A stretch of 64,000 nucleotides of DNA from Paenarthrobacter sp. AR 02 (GTDB lineage: Bacteria; Actinomycetota; Actinomycetes; Actinomycetales; Micrococcaceae): contig NZ_JAJUKH010000009.1 in NCBI RefSeq assembly GCF_021538675.1, positions 1 through 64,000 on the forward strand, read 5' to 3'. The notes below the pieces were generated by a model. The model was not told where the DNA came from. It worked only from the letters and a program-made list of their open reading frames with translations, and did no database searches. Below, piece by piece: positions 1 through 6,439 of the stretch; the stretch's first letter is position 1; each line of letters opens with the position of its first letter. The position numbers and the translations under genes are program-made.

Positions 1-67
1 AACCGCGTCCGAACAACACCACCGCGGCCGCACGCTGTTCCTCGGACAATGAACTGCTCTTAAACAT
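1..67 (-). CDS. Transposase, N-terminal fragment (partial)
   Basis: An ATG at 67 on the minus strand starts a frame open to the window edge, giving 22 residues beginning MFKSSSLSEEQRAAAVVLF. The pattern of short basic start, S-L-S-E-E-Q-R and then a helix resembles the helix-turn-helix N-terminus of IS3-family OrfA proteins. A purine-rich GGGGAG lies about 8 nt upstream as ribosome-binding site, inside the insertion-sequence end. The product would bind the element's ends. The call rests on a very short peptide plus its position. Confidence 0.5.
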   Translation of the reverse strand, partial: MFKSSSLSEEQRAAAVVLFGRG

Positions 68-69
68 CA

Positions 70-124
70 AACTGCTCCCCGTAAGTCAGAACTGAATTTT
101 CAGTCCAACTTTCGGGGAGCAGTT
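70..124 (-). repeat. Inverted repeat covering the transposase ribosome-binding site
   Basis: AACTGCTCCCCG at 70-81 is the exact reverse complement of CGGGGAGCAGTT at 113-124, with 31 nt between. A second small hairpin (ACTGA/TCAGT, 91-104) lies in the loop. On the minus strand the proximal arm contains the GGGGAG ribosome-binding site of the transposase frame. RNA reading in from outside the element could therefore fold and mask that site. Confidence 0.6.
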
Positions 125-157
125 CAATGCTCCGGTCCTTCCGCACTTAAGGCCTCG

Positions 158-541
158 CTACTGTGGCATTCCTGCCCTGCCGACGGTCTTCTGGCGCCGA
201 TGGTTGCTTAGCCTGAGCTGAAGGATCCGGGCTCCGCCCGCCAAGGCCACGAGGACACCTCCACCGACCGCCGCAATGAACAATGTGGTGCCCAATGCCA
301 GGGTTCCTTCAAGTCCAAAGAACCGGACGGTGATCATGTCCTGGTTTTGGACAAAGAAGACAATCAACATCACAAGGACCACCAGTCCAACTGCCACCGC
401 GACCCATAGCGCAGCGGTGCGCGTAGGGCGGTTCCGCCCTGGCGCCGGAGGCTGGACCGCACGCTCTGCTGGCGGCACGGTGACTGGCTCCCCCGGCTCG
501 GATCCGGTGGGAGTTCTTGCGGCATCATCCTGGAACCTCAT
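158..541 (-). CDS. LapA-domain (DUF1049) membrane protein
   Basis: 127-aa protein. A proline-rich, charged cytoplasmic N-terminus of about 40 residues is followed by two hydrophobic segments at about 45-65 and 83-105. Between them is the short N-Q-D-M-I-T-V-R-F-F-G stretch typical of the LapA/DUF1049 family (canonical form x-N-x-x-x-V-x-F-x-F). The C-terminus is short and basic. Family members are small inner-membrane proteins of poorly defined role; in Gram-negatives LapA acts in envelope assembly, but no such role is established in actinobacteria. It is monocistronic and points toward the insertion-sequence end. Confidence 0.75.
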   Translation of the reverse strand: MRFQDDAARTPTGSEPGEPVTVPPAERAVQPPAPGRNRPTRTAALWVAVAVGLVVLVMLIVFFVQNQDMITVRFFGLEGTLALGTTLFIAAVGGGVLVALAGGARILQLRLSNHRRQKTVGRAGMPQ

Positions 542-574
542 GGCTGGACCCCTACCCGTCGGCTGCTGTCGTTC

Positions 575-597
575 GTAAGCATCATAAGCATGCTTAC
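575..597. promoter_or_regulatory. Overlapping palindromes upstream of the LapA-like gene
   Basis: GTAAGCAT at 575-582 is the inverse of ATGCTTAC at 590-597. Between them sits the perfect 12-bp palindrome TAAGCATGCTTA (585-596). The cluster is 34-56 bp upstream of the LapA-like start and could be its operator. It could instead serve as the end signal of the small gene that stops at 643. No regulator is identified. Confidence 0.3.
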
Positions 598-642
598 TTA
601 TTTGTGGACAGGGGGCGTAACGAAAATGGGGCGAGCCAGCGC

Positions 643-879
643 CTACTTCATTGAGTAGTCGGTACTGGTTGGACCTGGATCGTTGTTGCGGACAGCGTAG
701 TGGTGCCCCTCGGAATCGGTCTCGACGTCGAAGTTCTTCAGGTCTTCCTCCGAAGCCGTCTCGAAGTCATCATGCTTGTGCACAACGGGGCTGTCAGTGT
801 CGCCGTGCGTCGCCGGACCAAAGACGTATTGCAGCCGCTCCGTGACGTGTTGGAAACCTTCCAATCTGCGTCCCATCAT
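643..879 (-). CDS. Small protein, FGPA family copy 1
   Basis: Uncharacterised hydrophilic acidic protein of 78 aa, counted from the ATG pair at 879/876. A GTG at 885 is also possible; the purine-rich AAAGGGGG just upstream fits either. It has no signal peptide or membrane segment. The N-terminal part contains L-Q-Y-V-F-G-P-A and the C-terminal part H-H-Y-A-V-R-N-N-D-P. The same two landmarks (F-R-I-I-F-G-P-A and Y-V-V-P-R-N-P-D-D) occur in the next gene at 978-1202, so the two are probably distant paralogues from a tandem duplication. Function unknown. Confidence 0.6.
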   Translation of the reverse strand: MMGRRLEGFQHVTERLQYVFGPATHGDTDSPVVHKHDDFETASEEDLKNFDVETDSEGHHYAVRNNDPGPTSTDYSMK

Positions 880-977
880 CTCCACCCCCTTTCCACAGGA
901 GAGAGAAGCGCGGCAGGGCTGATGCGGTGCCGTTCAGTGAGCCAATTTTACGCCCGGATCACCCCATGCGAGAGGGC

Positions 978-1202
978 TTAGCGCAGGGACTTGTCGTCCG
1001 GGTTGCGGGGCACTACATAGGTGCTGCCGTCGGGGCGGCGGAGGGTTTCCCACTGCTGGGTCTCAGCCTGGCGCTGGGCGAGCAGCTGCCGGTTGGCCTC
1101 GGTCATCTCGTGGTCAAGGGAACTGCTCTGCGCCGGTCCGAAAATGATCCGGAACTTCCCGGTGGCGCGCATGAACTTCCGGGTCAGGGATTCCTTTGCC
1201 AC
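978..1202 (-). CDS. Small protein, FGPA family copy 2
   Basis: 74-aa uncharacterised basic/hydrophilic protein starting at a GTG (1202), with GAGGAG about 9 nt upstream supporting that start. Residues about 17-24 read F-R-I-I-F-G-P-A, and the C-terminus has Y-V-V-P-R-N-P-D-D. Both match landmarks in the neighbouring 643-879 gene. The middle is a charged, Gln-rich probable helix. It is divergent from the OhrR-like gene at 1299, so the palindrome at 1257-1268 could influence both. No function can be assigned. Confidence 0.65.
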   Translation of the reverse strand: MAKESLTRKFMRATGKFRIIFGPAQSSSLDHEMTEANRQLLAQRQAETQQWETLRRPDGSTYVVPRNPDDKSLR

Positions 1203-1256
1203 GGTTGATCGACTCCTCTTTTTAGACGGTTCAACACCTTCATAGTACGCTAATCA

Positions 1257-1268
1257 TTAGTGCACTAA
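1257..1268. promoter_or_regulatory. Candidate OhrR/MarR operator
   Basis: TTAGTGCACTAA is a perfect 12-bp palindrome, 31 bp before the ATG of the OhrR-like regulator and 55 bp before the divergent small gene. AT-rich palindromes of this size are typical MarR/OhrR autoregulatory operators. A further partial copy of TTAG/CTAA lies on each side (1251-1275). Confidence 0.5.
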
Positions 1269-1298
1269 CTAATCCGCAGGCTGTCGGAAAGGAAAGAC

Positions 1299-1760
1299 AT
1301 GACCAGCGTCAGCGAGACCACGGAGGAAACCGATGACCTCCTTCTGGAGCGTCAACTGTGCTTCGCATTGACTGTGGCTTCCCGGAGCGTCGTCGGCATC
1401 TATAAACCTGTCCTGGAGAAGCTGGGACTCACCCACCCCCAGTACCTGGTGATGCTGGCCCTCTGGGAACGAAGCCCCCGGACACTCAAGGACATCAGCG
1501 ACAGCCTCCTCCACGAGCCCGCCACCCTCTCCCCCTTGCTGAAGAGGCTCGAAGACGCCGAGCTCATCACCCGCGAGCGCGTGGCCGGCAACGAACGCGC
1601 CTTGGCCATCAATTTGACGCCGAAGGGCGCCGCCCTGCGTGAACAGGCGACGGCGGTCCCGGGGCAGATCCGCGAGCGCCTGCAACTGAGCCGTGAAGAG
1701 GTGGCGGAGCTCCATCAGGCCATGATCGGGTTGATAGCCACTACCCAACGCACCCCCTAG
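1299..1760 (+). CDS. OhrR-like MarR family redox regulator
   Basis: 153-aa winged-helix repressor. The N-terminal stretch E-R-Q-L-C-F-A-L (Cys21), followed by V-A-S-R and then L-G-L-T-H-P-Q-Y-L-V, is the signature of OhrR, where that cysteine senses organic hydroperoxides. The helix-turn-helix lies at about 70-95 and the wing carries R-E-R-V-A-G-N-E-R-A. OhrR normally represses an adjacent ohr peroxidase gene, but none lies in this window, so its target is elsewhere or it controls the small divergent gene. The ATG is preceded by GGAAAGGAAAG. The regulatory target is inference. Confidence 0.8.
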   Translation: MTSVSETTEETDDLLLERQLCFALTVASRSVVGIYKPVLEKLGLTHPQYLVMLALWERSPRTLKDISDSLLHEPATLSPLLKRLEDAELITRERVAGNERALAINLTPKGAALREQATAVPGQIRERLQLSREEVAELHQAMIGLIATTQRTP

Positions 1761-1853
1761 CCAAGGACGGGCGGCGGTGCTCTGCTTGGGAGTGAACACC
1801 GGCGTAAAACACCACAGGTGCCACGTAAAATGGACGCAAACCCAGGAGATCCC

Positions 1854-2393
1854 ATGCGCATGCGATTTGTTCGCCCCCTACTGACGGTACCGGCACTGAC
1901 CGTGTTGACCGTTGCCGGCCTTGTGGCATGCTCAGGCGCCCCCACGCCGGGTTCCACGGGAAGCGCAACCCAGGCACCGTCGTCGTCCGCTCCTGCAAGC
2001 AGCAGCCCCGCAAGCGGCGCTCCGACAAGCAGCGCTCCGACAAGCAGCAGCAGCGGCACCGCCGAACTGTCCATCACGCTCATGGAAACACCGGAAGCCG
2101 CACCGAAGACCTTCACCCTTGTTTGCGCCGATGGGAAGCCCGCAGCCGAAAGCAAGCACCCCTCCCCCGCTGAAGCCTGCGCCACGCTCAAGAACAACCC
2201 CGCCATCCTCAGCCCCGCCCCACCCCGGACCGACCAGGCCTGCACCATGCAGTACGGCGGCCCGGCAATAGCCAAGGTGACCGGCGCCGTGAACGGCAAG
2301 GAAGTGACGGCCGCCTTCAGCCGCACGGACGGTTGCCAGATCGCCATGTGGGACGCCGCCAAGAGTATTCTCGGTTCAGATGGCGGCGCCTAA
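1854..2393 (+). CDS. Subtilisin-inhibitor-like (SSI) lipoprotein
   Basis: 179 aa from the ATG at 1854, chosen because AGGAGAT lies just upstream; an earlier in-frame ATG at 1818 lacks one. It begins with a signal peptide ending in the lipobox L-V-A-C, then an Ala/Ser/Thr/Pro linker, then one SSI-like domain with four cysteines: L-V-C-A, E-A-C-A-T, A-C-T-M-Q-Y and D-G-C-Q-I. In Streptomyces subtilisin inhibitor the scissile bond follows the Met of C-P-M-V-Y; the matching site here is C-T-M-Q-Y. It probably guards the cell surface against serine proteases. A shortened paralogue lies at 3348. It overlaps the next gene by 14 nt. Confidence 0.75.
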   Translation: MRMRFVRPLLTVPALTVLTVAGLVACSGAPTPGSTGSATQAPSSSAPASSSPASGAPTSSAPTSSSSGTAELSITLMETPEAAPKTFTLVCADGKPAAESKHPSPAEACATLKNNPAILSPAPPRTDQACTMQYGGPAIAKVTGAVNGKEVTAAFSRTDGCQIAMWDAAKSILGSDGGA

Positions 2394-3318
2394 CCTGCGG
2401 CACCTCCCCCAGGAGCAATGGCTCGGGCTGGAGGCAACCCATCATGCCCGGGTGGCGCGCTACGCCGACCCGTACCTGGCCCGGCGTTCGGCGGGGAAGA
2501 AACACCCCGTGGAAGACTTCCTCTTCACGTATTACACCCAAAAACCGGGACAGTTGCTGCGCTGGCATCCCGGCCAGGCAGTGCTGCTCAGTGGCGATCG
2601 TGCCTTGGAGCGCGCCAACTGGAAGTTCTACCGGACAGCCGACGACGGCGAACTCGCCGCAGCGGGCCTGCCCGCGGGAACCCCTGCGGTCACCTTTGAC
2701 CGCGGCAGTTTCCTGGCCGACCGCGCAGAGGCAGTCCGGTTCGCGGGAATCATCCTTGCCGGAACCGCAAAGCGCCCGGCACAATTCGGCTGTTTTGGAC
2801 TGCACGAATGGGCCATGGTCTACCGGCAGGAGAAGTTCGAGCTGCGGCATGAATACCTGAAACTGAGGTTGGGTGGCCAGGGCACGGACACCGTGGTGGA
2901 ACAGAACAGGATCCGTTGCTCCCACTTCGATGCCTTCCGTTTCTACACCCCGGACGCCCTGCCCTTGAACGAGCTCACACCCACGCGCGAGAACCAGCGG
3001 AGCATGGAACAGCCGGGCTGCCTGCACGCCAACATGGACCTTTACAAGTGGGCTTACAAGCTGGCGCCCGCGCTGCCGAGTGAGCTGGTGATGGACTGCT
3101 TCGAGTTGTCGTGGCGGATCCGGGCCATGGACATGCAGGCCTCACCGTACGATCTCGAAGAATGGGGCTACCCACCCATCAGGATTGAGACACCGCAGGG
3201 CAAGGCCGAGTACGTTGAATACCAGCGGGCTTTCGCGGCCGAATCCCAGGAGCTGCGGACCCGCGTGCTCCAGGCAGTAGGACCGCTCTTGGACGAGCTG
3301 AGCGGGCTCGCCGCCTGA
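2380..3318 (+). CDS. Predicted 3-methyladenine DNA glycosylase-like protein
   Basis: 312-aa soluble protein without signal peptide or membrane helix. It resembles a conserved actinobacterial family usually labelled 3-methyladenine DNA glycosylase, with landmarks H-H-A-R-V near the start, G-L-H-E-W-A-M-V-Y in the middle and a conserved N-M-D-L-Y-K-W region. I recognise the family label but cannot point to a helix-hairpin-helix motif or a proven catalytic residue, so the repair role is tentative. Its start lies inside the 3' end of the upstream lipoprotein gene, which suggests co-translation. Confidence 0.6.
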   Translation: MAAPNLRHLPQEQWLGLEATHHARVARYADPYLARRSAGKKHPVEDFLFTYYTQKPGQLLRWHPGQAVLLSGDRALERANWKFYRTADDGELAAAGLPAGTPAVTFDRGSFLADRAEAVRFAGIILAGTAKRPAQFGCFGLHEWAMVYRQEKFELRHEYLKLRLGGQGTDTVVEQNRIRCSHFDAFRFYTPDALPLNELTPTRENQRSMEQPGCLHANMDLYKWAYKLAPALPSELVMDCFELSWRIRAMDMQASPYDLEEWGYPPIRIETPQGKAEYVEYQRAFAAESQELRTRVLQAVGPLLDELSGLAA

Positions 3319-3347
3319 GCACCCGACGCCACAAGCGAAAGGTCACC

Positions 3348-3752
3348 ATGGTTTCCGATAACACCGTTGACACAGCCACAAGCGAGTACGACGTCGAGCT
3401 GACAGTGACGTTGACAGAGGCACCGGGCGCTGAGGAAAGGACGTTCCACCTCCGGTCCGCGGGCGGCGTCCTCTCACCCGATCCGACGTCAATGGATTCG
3501 AACCTCCCGGACGCGCCTGCGGCGCTTGCCGCCGTCGAGCAGTTCGGGGAGGAAATCTTCTTCCCCGAACCACGCCCGGACAGGATCTGCACCCAGCAAT
3601 ACGGTGGCCCGCAGGTTGCCGTTGTTAAAGGCTGGTTCCGCGGACGGAAAGTCCACAGCCACTTCAGCAGGACCGACGGCTGCGAGATCGCCCGTTGGAA
3701 AGCGTTGGCGGCGTTGCTGGGCAATACGGGAGGCTCAAGCGGCGCAGTGTAG
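3348..3752 (+). CDS. SSI-like protein without signal peptide
   Basis: 134 aa, preceded by GAAAGG. It is clearly paralogous to the lipoprotein at 1854: C-T-Q-Q-Y-G-G-P and F-S-R-T-D-G-C-E-I match C-T-M-Q-Y-G-G-P and F-S-R-T-D-G-C-Q-I. It lacks signal peptide, lipobox and linker, so it should stay in the cytoplasm. The first cysteine pair of the SSI fold is absent (L-R-S-A where the paralogue has L-V-C-A), and the residue equivalent to the P1 methionine is Gln. A role other than extracellular protease inhibition is likely; its nature is unknown. Confidence 0.7.
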   Translation: MVSDNTVDTATSEYDVELTVTLTEAPGAEERTFHLRSAGGVLSPDPTSMDSNLPDAPAALAAVEQFGEEIFFPEPRPDRICTQQYGGPQVAVVKGWFRGRKVHSHFSRTDGCEIARWKALAALLGNTGGSSGAV

Positions 3753-3770
3753 ATTGGGCTGCCCAACAGG

Positions 3771-3809
3771 CCCAGCCAGTCCAGTGATGATGTCGCTGGA
3801 CTGGCTGGG
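3771..3809. terminator. Bidirectional terminator hairpin
   Basis: CCCAGCCAGTCCAG (3771-3784) pairs perfectly with CTGGACTGGCTGGG (3796-3809) across an 11-nt loop. It lies between the convergent SSI-like gene and the MFS transporter gene and could end transcription from both sides. There is no clear U-tract. Confidence 0.6.
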
Positions 3810-3851
3810 ACCTGGCGGCGGCGTATGCCGCCTCAGCTAGGGTGTGCTGCC

Positions 3852-5321
3852 TTAGCTAACGGCAGGCGCCGGCTTGCGGAGGAACAACCCCACCACCAGC
3901 GCTGTGAGCAGGCACAGGGCCGCATTCACCCAGATGGCCGTGGTGACGCCGCTGAGCACGGCCGGGGCATCGTTGTTCCCGATGGCGAGGATCTGTGCGG
4001 TAAAGATCGCGCTCATGATCGGGATACCCATGGTGATGCCGACCTGCTGGCTCATGGTCGCCAACCCGGTGGCAAGGCCTTGCTCGGCGTCAGGCAGGCC
4101 GGACGTTGCGGTGACCATGAATCCGACGATAACCACGAGGTTTGCCACGCCCCCAATAAACGTGGCAACCAGCAGCAGGGCGATGGACGCCGGGGCGGCG
4201 CTGAGCAGGACCAGGGAACCAGTGGCAATTGCCTGGACGATGAATCCGTAGACGATTGCCTTCTTGTTGCCGATTTTCCCGATGACCTTGGGGCCAAGGA
4301 CACCACCCAACACCGTTCCGAGACCCAGGACAGCGAAGGCCAGGCCGGCACCGAGCGGGGTGTAGCCGAGGACCTGCTGCAGGTACAGCGTCAGCAAGAA
4401 CACCAAGGACGTTTCGGTGACGAAGGCAAGGATGCCCGCAATGTTTCCCCACGCGACCGTGGAACGCTTGAGGATTTCCAGTGGTACCAAGGGCGAGGCG
4501 GCTTTCCGCTCGACGGCCACGAAAGCAACGAACAAGACCACAGCGGCTGCGAGGCTGCCCAACGTGAGCGGATCAGCCCAGGAGTGTTCTGCGGCGTTCG
4601 TCAGACCGAACACCAGGGCCAGAAGGCCGAGTGTCACCGTGATGGCACCCGGTACGTCAAGCCGCAACTTGGTGGTGGGCTTGCTCTCGGCGAGGACAAT
4701 GCGCGCAATGATGAGCACCGCGATGGCCACGGGAACGTTGATGAAGAACGCCCAGCGCCAGCTGAGCAGGTCAGTCAGCAGGCCGCCGAGGATTGCCCCC
4801 GTGGTGAACCCGGCAGCCATCAGGGAACCGTTCAGGCCCAGGGCTTTGTCTCGCAAGGGGCCTTCAGGGAAGGACGCCAACAGCAAGGACAGGGCGGCTG
4901 GAACGACGATGGCCGTCGCGATGCCCTGGCCGACGCGGGCGATGAGCAACAGTGCGGGGTCTGCAGCAAGGCCGCCGGCGAGCGAGGCTGCACCCAGCAG
5001 TGCCATGCCGATGATGAACATCCTGCGGCGGCCCGCGATGTCCGCGACGCGCCCGAACAAGAGGGTCAACCCGGCGGCGCACAGTGCGAACGCCGTCGCG
5101 ATCCACTGGAGGTTCTCCAGGCTGAATCCGACGTCGGCACCGATGGCCGGGAGCGCGACGTTGAGGATCGAGAAGTCGACGGCGAGGGTAAAGCCCGCCG
5201 CGAGCAGGACGATGAGTGCCAGCCGTTGGCGGCCATTCATCCGTCCCGAGGAGGCAGGCGCCTCGGTTTCCATCAAGGGTGGAACGCGGGGTCCTGTGGT
5301 GACATCCGGTTGCGTGGTCAT
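3852..5321 (-). CDS. DHA2-family (EmrB/QacA-type) MFS drug efflux transporter
   Basis: 489 aa from the ATG at 5321, preferred to a frame start at 5381 because AAGGAA precedes it. About 14 hydrophobic segments are spread over the length. The loop after the second helix has the MFS motif A G-R-V-A-D-I-A-G-R-R-R. The family exports diverse toxic compounds by proton antiport. It is divergent from the XRE/MmyB-type regulator at 5472, the usual pairing for an inducible efflux pump. Substrate unknown. Confidence 0.85.
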   Translation of the reverse strand: MTTQPDVTTGPRVPPLMETEAPASSGRMNGRQRLALIVLLAAGFTLAVDFSILNVALPAIGADVGFSLENLQWIATAFALCAAGLTLLFGRVADIAGRRRMFIIGMALLGAASLAGGLAADPALLLIARVGQGIATAIVVPAALSLLLASFPEGPLRDKALGLNGSLMAAGFTTGAILGGLLTDLLSWRWAFFINVPVAIAVLIIARIVLAESKPTTKLRLDVPGAITVTLGLLALVFGLTNAAEHSWADPLTLGSLAAAVVLFVAFVAVERKAASPLVPLEILKRSTVAWGNIAGILAFVTETSLVFLLTLYLQQVLGYTPLGAGLAFAVLGLGTVLGGVLGPKVIGKIGNKKAIVYGFIVQAIATGSLVLLSAAPASIALLLVATFIGGVANLVVIVGFMVTATSGLPDAEQGLATGLATMSQQVGITMGIPIMSAIFTAQILAIGNNDAPAVLSGVTTAIWVNAALCLLTALVVGLFLRKPAPAVS

Positions 5322-5415
5322 GGGGGTGTTCCTTCTTTGGAGGGGTCGCCGTCCGCGGACGGCATCTTCACAACTCCACATTCACGGAATGCCCAGGGAT
5401 CAACCACACCCCCTT

Positions 5416-5432
5416 CTGCCTACCCCTGGCAG
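5416..5432. promoter_or_regulatory. Candidate operator between efflux pump and XRE regulator
   Basis: CTGCC at 5416-5420 and GGCAG at 5428-5432 form an inverted repeat with a 7-nt spacer, 39 bp before the regulator start and 95 bp before the pump start. Its central place in the divergent intergenic region suggests it is bound by the XRE/MmyB protein. Confidence 0.35.
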
Positions 5433-5471
5433 TGACAGGACATTGCTGCGCAAGACCGGCAGAATGGGCCC

Positions 5472-6344
5472 ATGAGTAATCCAAGTGAACTTGGGGAGTT
5501 CCTTCGCGTCCGAAGAGCTGCCTTACAGCCAGAGGACGTTGGCCTTCTGAATTACGGCATCCGCCGTGTACCCGGCCTCCGCAGGGAAGAGCTGGCCATG
5601 CTGGCCGGCGTCAGCAATACGTATTACACACGCTTGGAGCAAGGCCTCAGCAACAACGCCTCCGAAGCGGTCATCGATGCAATCGCCCGGGCTCTTAACC
5701 TGAACACCGACGAGCGTGCGCACCTTTTCAATCTCGCCCGGCCAGGGACCACCAAAAGGCGCACCCTGACCAAGCCAGAGAAGGTAAGGCCCGGCATGTT
5801 GCGCCTCATCCAGTCGATGTCCAACACACCCGCCGTCGTCCTGGGGCGCCGCAGCGAAGTGCTCGCGTGGAACCGGATCGGTCACAGGCTTGTGGCTGGC
5901 CACTTGGATTTCGCCGCGCCGGAGACGCCGTCAACGAGGCCCAACATGACGCGGCTCTTGTTCCTGGACCGCCACACCCGGGAGCTTTACAGCCGATGGG
6001 CCGAAGAGGCTACACGTGCAGTGTCCTCGCTGCGACTGGTCGCGGGCCGCGCGGCTGATGACGCGGAACTCGCATCGTTGGTTGGCGAGTTGACCATGAA
6101 CAGCGACGAGTTCGCCAAACTGTGGGCACGCCACCCCGTTGAGAACTGCATGTCCGGACTGAAGTACATGCATCACCCCGAGGTCGGCGACATTGAGCTC
6201 AACTTCGAGGTCCTGACCCCTCCCGACGAATCGGGACACCGGATCCTGATGTATACCGCTGACCCCGGCACGCCTGCGGCCGAGGCCCTGCAATTATTGG
6301 AGTCCAGCGATGTCAACGTGGTGGAACCCGCTTGGACCTCGTGA
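5472..6344 (+). CDS. XRE family regulator with MmyB-like ligand-binding domain
   Basis: 290 aa. Residues 1-75 form an XRE helix-turn-helix: V-P-G-L-R-R-E-E-L-A, then A-G-V-S-N-T-Y-Y-T-R-L-E-Q-G. The remaining about 190 residues match the MmyB-like ligand-binding region, with V-L-G-R-R-S-E-V-L-A-W-N near its start and P-E-V-G-D-I-E-L-N-F-E-V-L near its end. Such proteins control adjacent divergent transporters or dehydrogenases in actinobacteria, so the MFS pump at 3852 is the expected target. The effector is unknown; the family can bind fatty acids. Confidence 0.85.
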   Translation: MSNPSELGEFLRVRRAALQPEDVGLLNYGIRRVPGLRREELAMLAGVSNTYYTRLEQGLSNNASEAVIDAIARALNLNTDERAHLFNLARPGTTKRRTLTKPEKVRPGMLRLIQSMSNTPAVVLGRRSEVLAWNRIGHRLVAGHLDFAAPETPSTRPNMTRLLFLDRHTRELYSRWAEEATRAVSSLRLVAGRAADDAELASLVGELTMNSDEFAKLWARHPVENCMSGLKYMHHPEVGDIELNFEVLTPPDESGHRILMYTADPGTPAAEALQLLESSDVNVVEPAWTS

Positions 6345-6382
6345 ACTACCAACGAGTTGCGACAGCTGGAGCATAGGACCTC

Positions 6383-6422
6383 AGCACAGTGGCCGGTGGG
6401 AAATCCCACCGGCCACTGTGCT
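6383..6422. terminator. Strong bidirectional terminator
   Basis: An 18-bp perfect stem, AGCACAGTGGCCGGTGGG (6383-6400) with its reverse complement at 6405-6422, and an AAAT loop. It separates the convergent XRE regulator and subtilase genes. Confidence 0.8.
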
Positions 6423-6439
6423 TATTGGATCAAGCCGGA

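Larger units (their letters stand above)
1..126 (-). mobile_element. End of an insertion sequence, IS3-like
   Basis: Read on the minus strand, the segment begins near 126 with TGAACTGCTCCCCG followed by AAAGTTGGAC. This resembles the terminal inverted repeats of IS3-family elements. About 60 bp inside, a transposase-like reading frame starts at 67 and runs off the left edge. Only one end is in the window, so the family, the other inverted repeat and any target duplication cannot be checked. The end lies 32 bp from the stop of the neighbouring LapA-like gene. Confidence 0.6.

Noticed and set aside
3825-5435. 536-codon plus-strand open frame
   Set aside because: Antisense shadow of the MFS transporter; the product is low-complexity Gly/Gln/His/Asp-rich and matches no protein.
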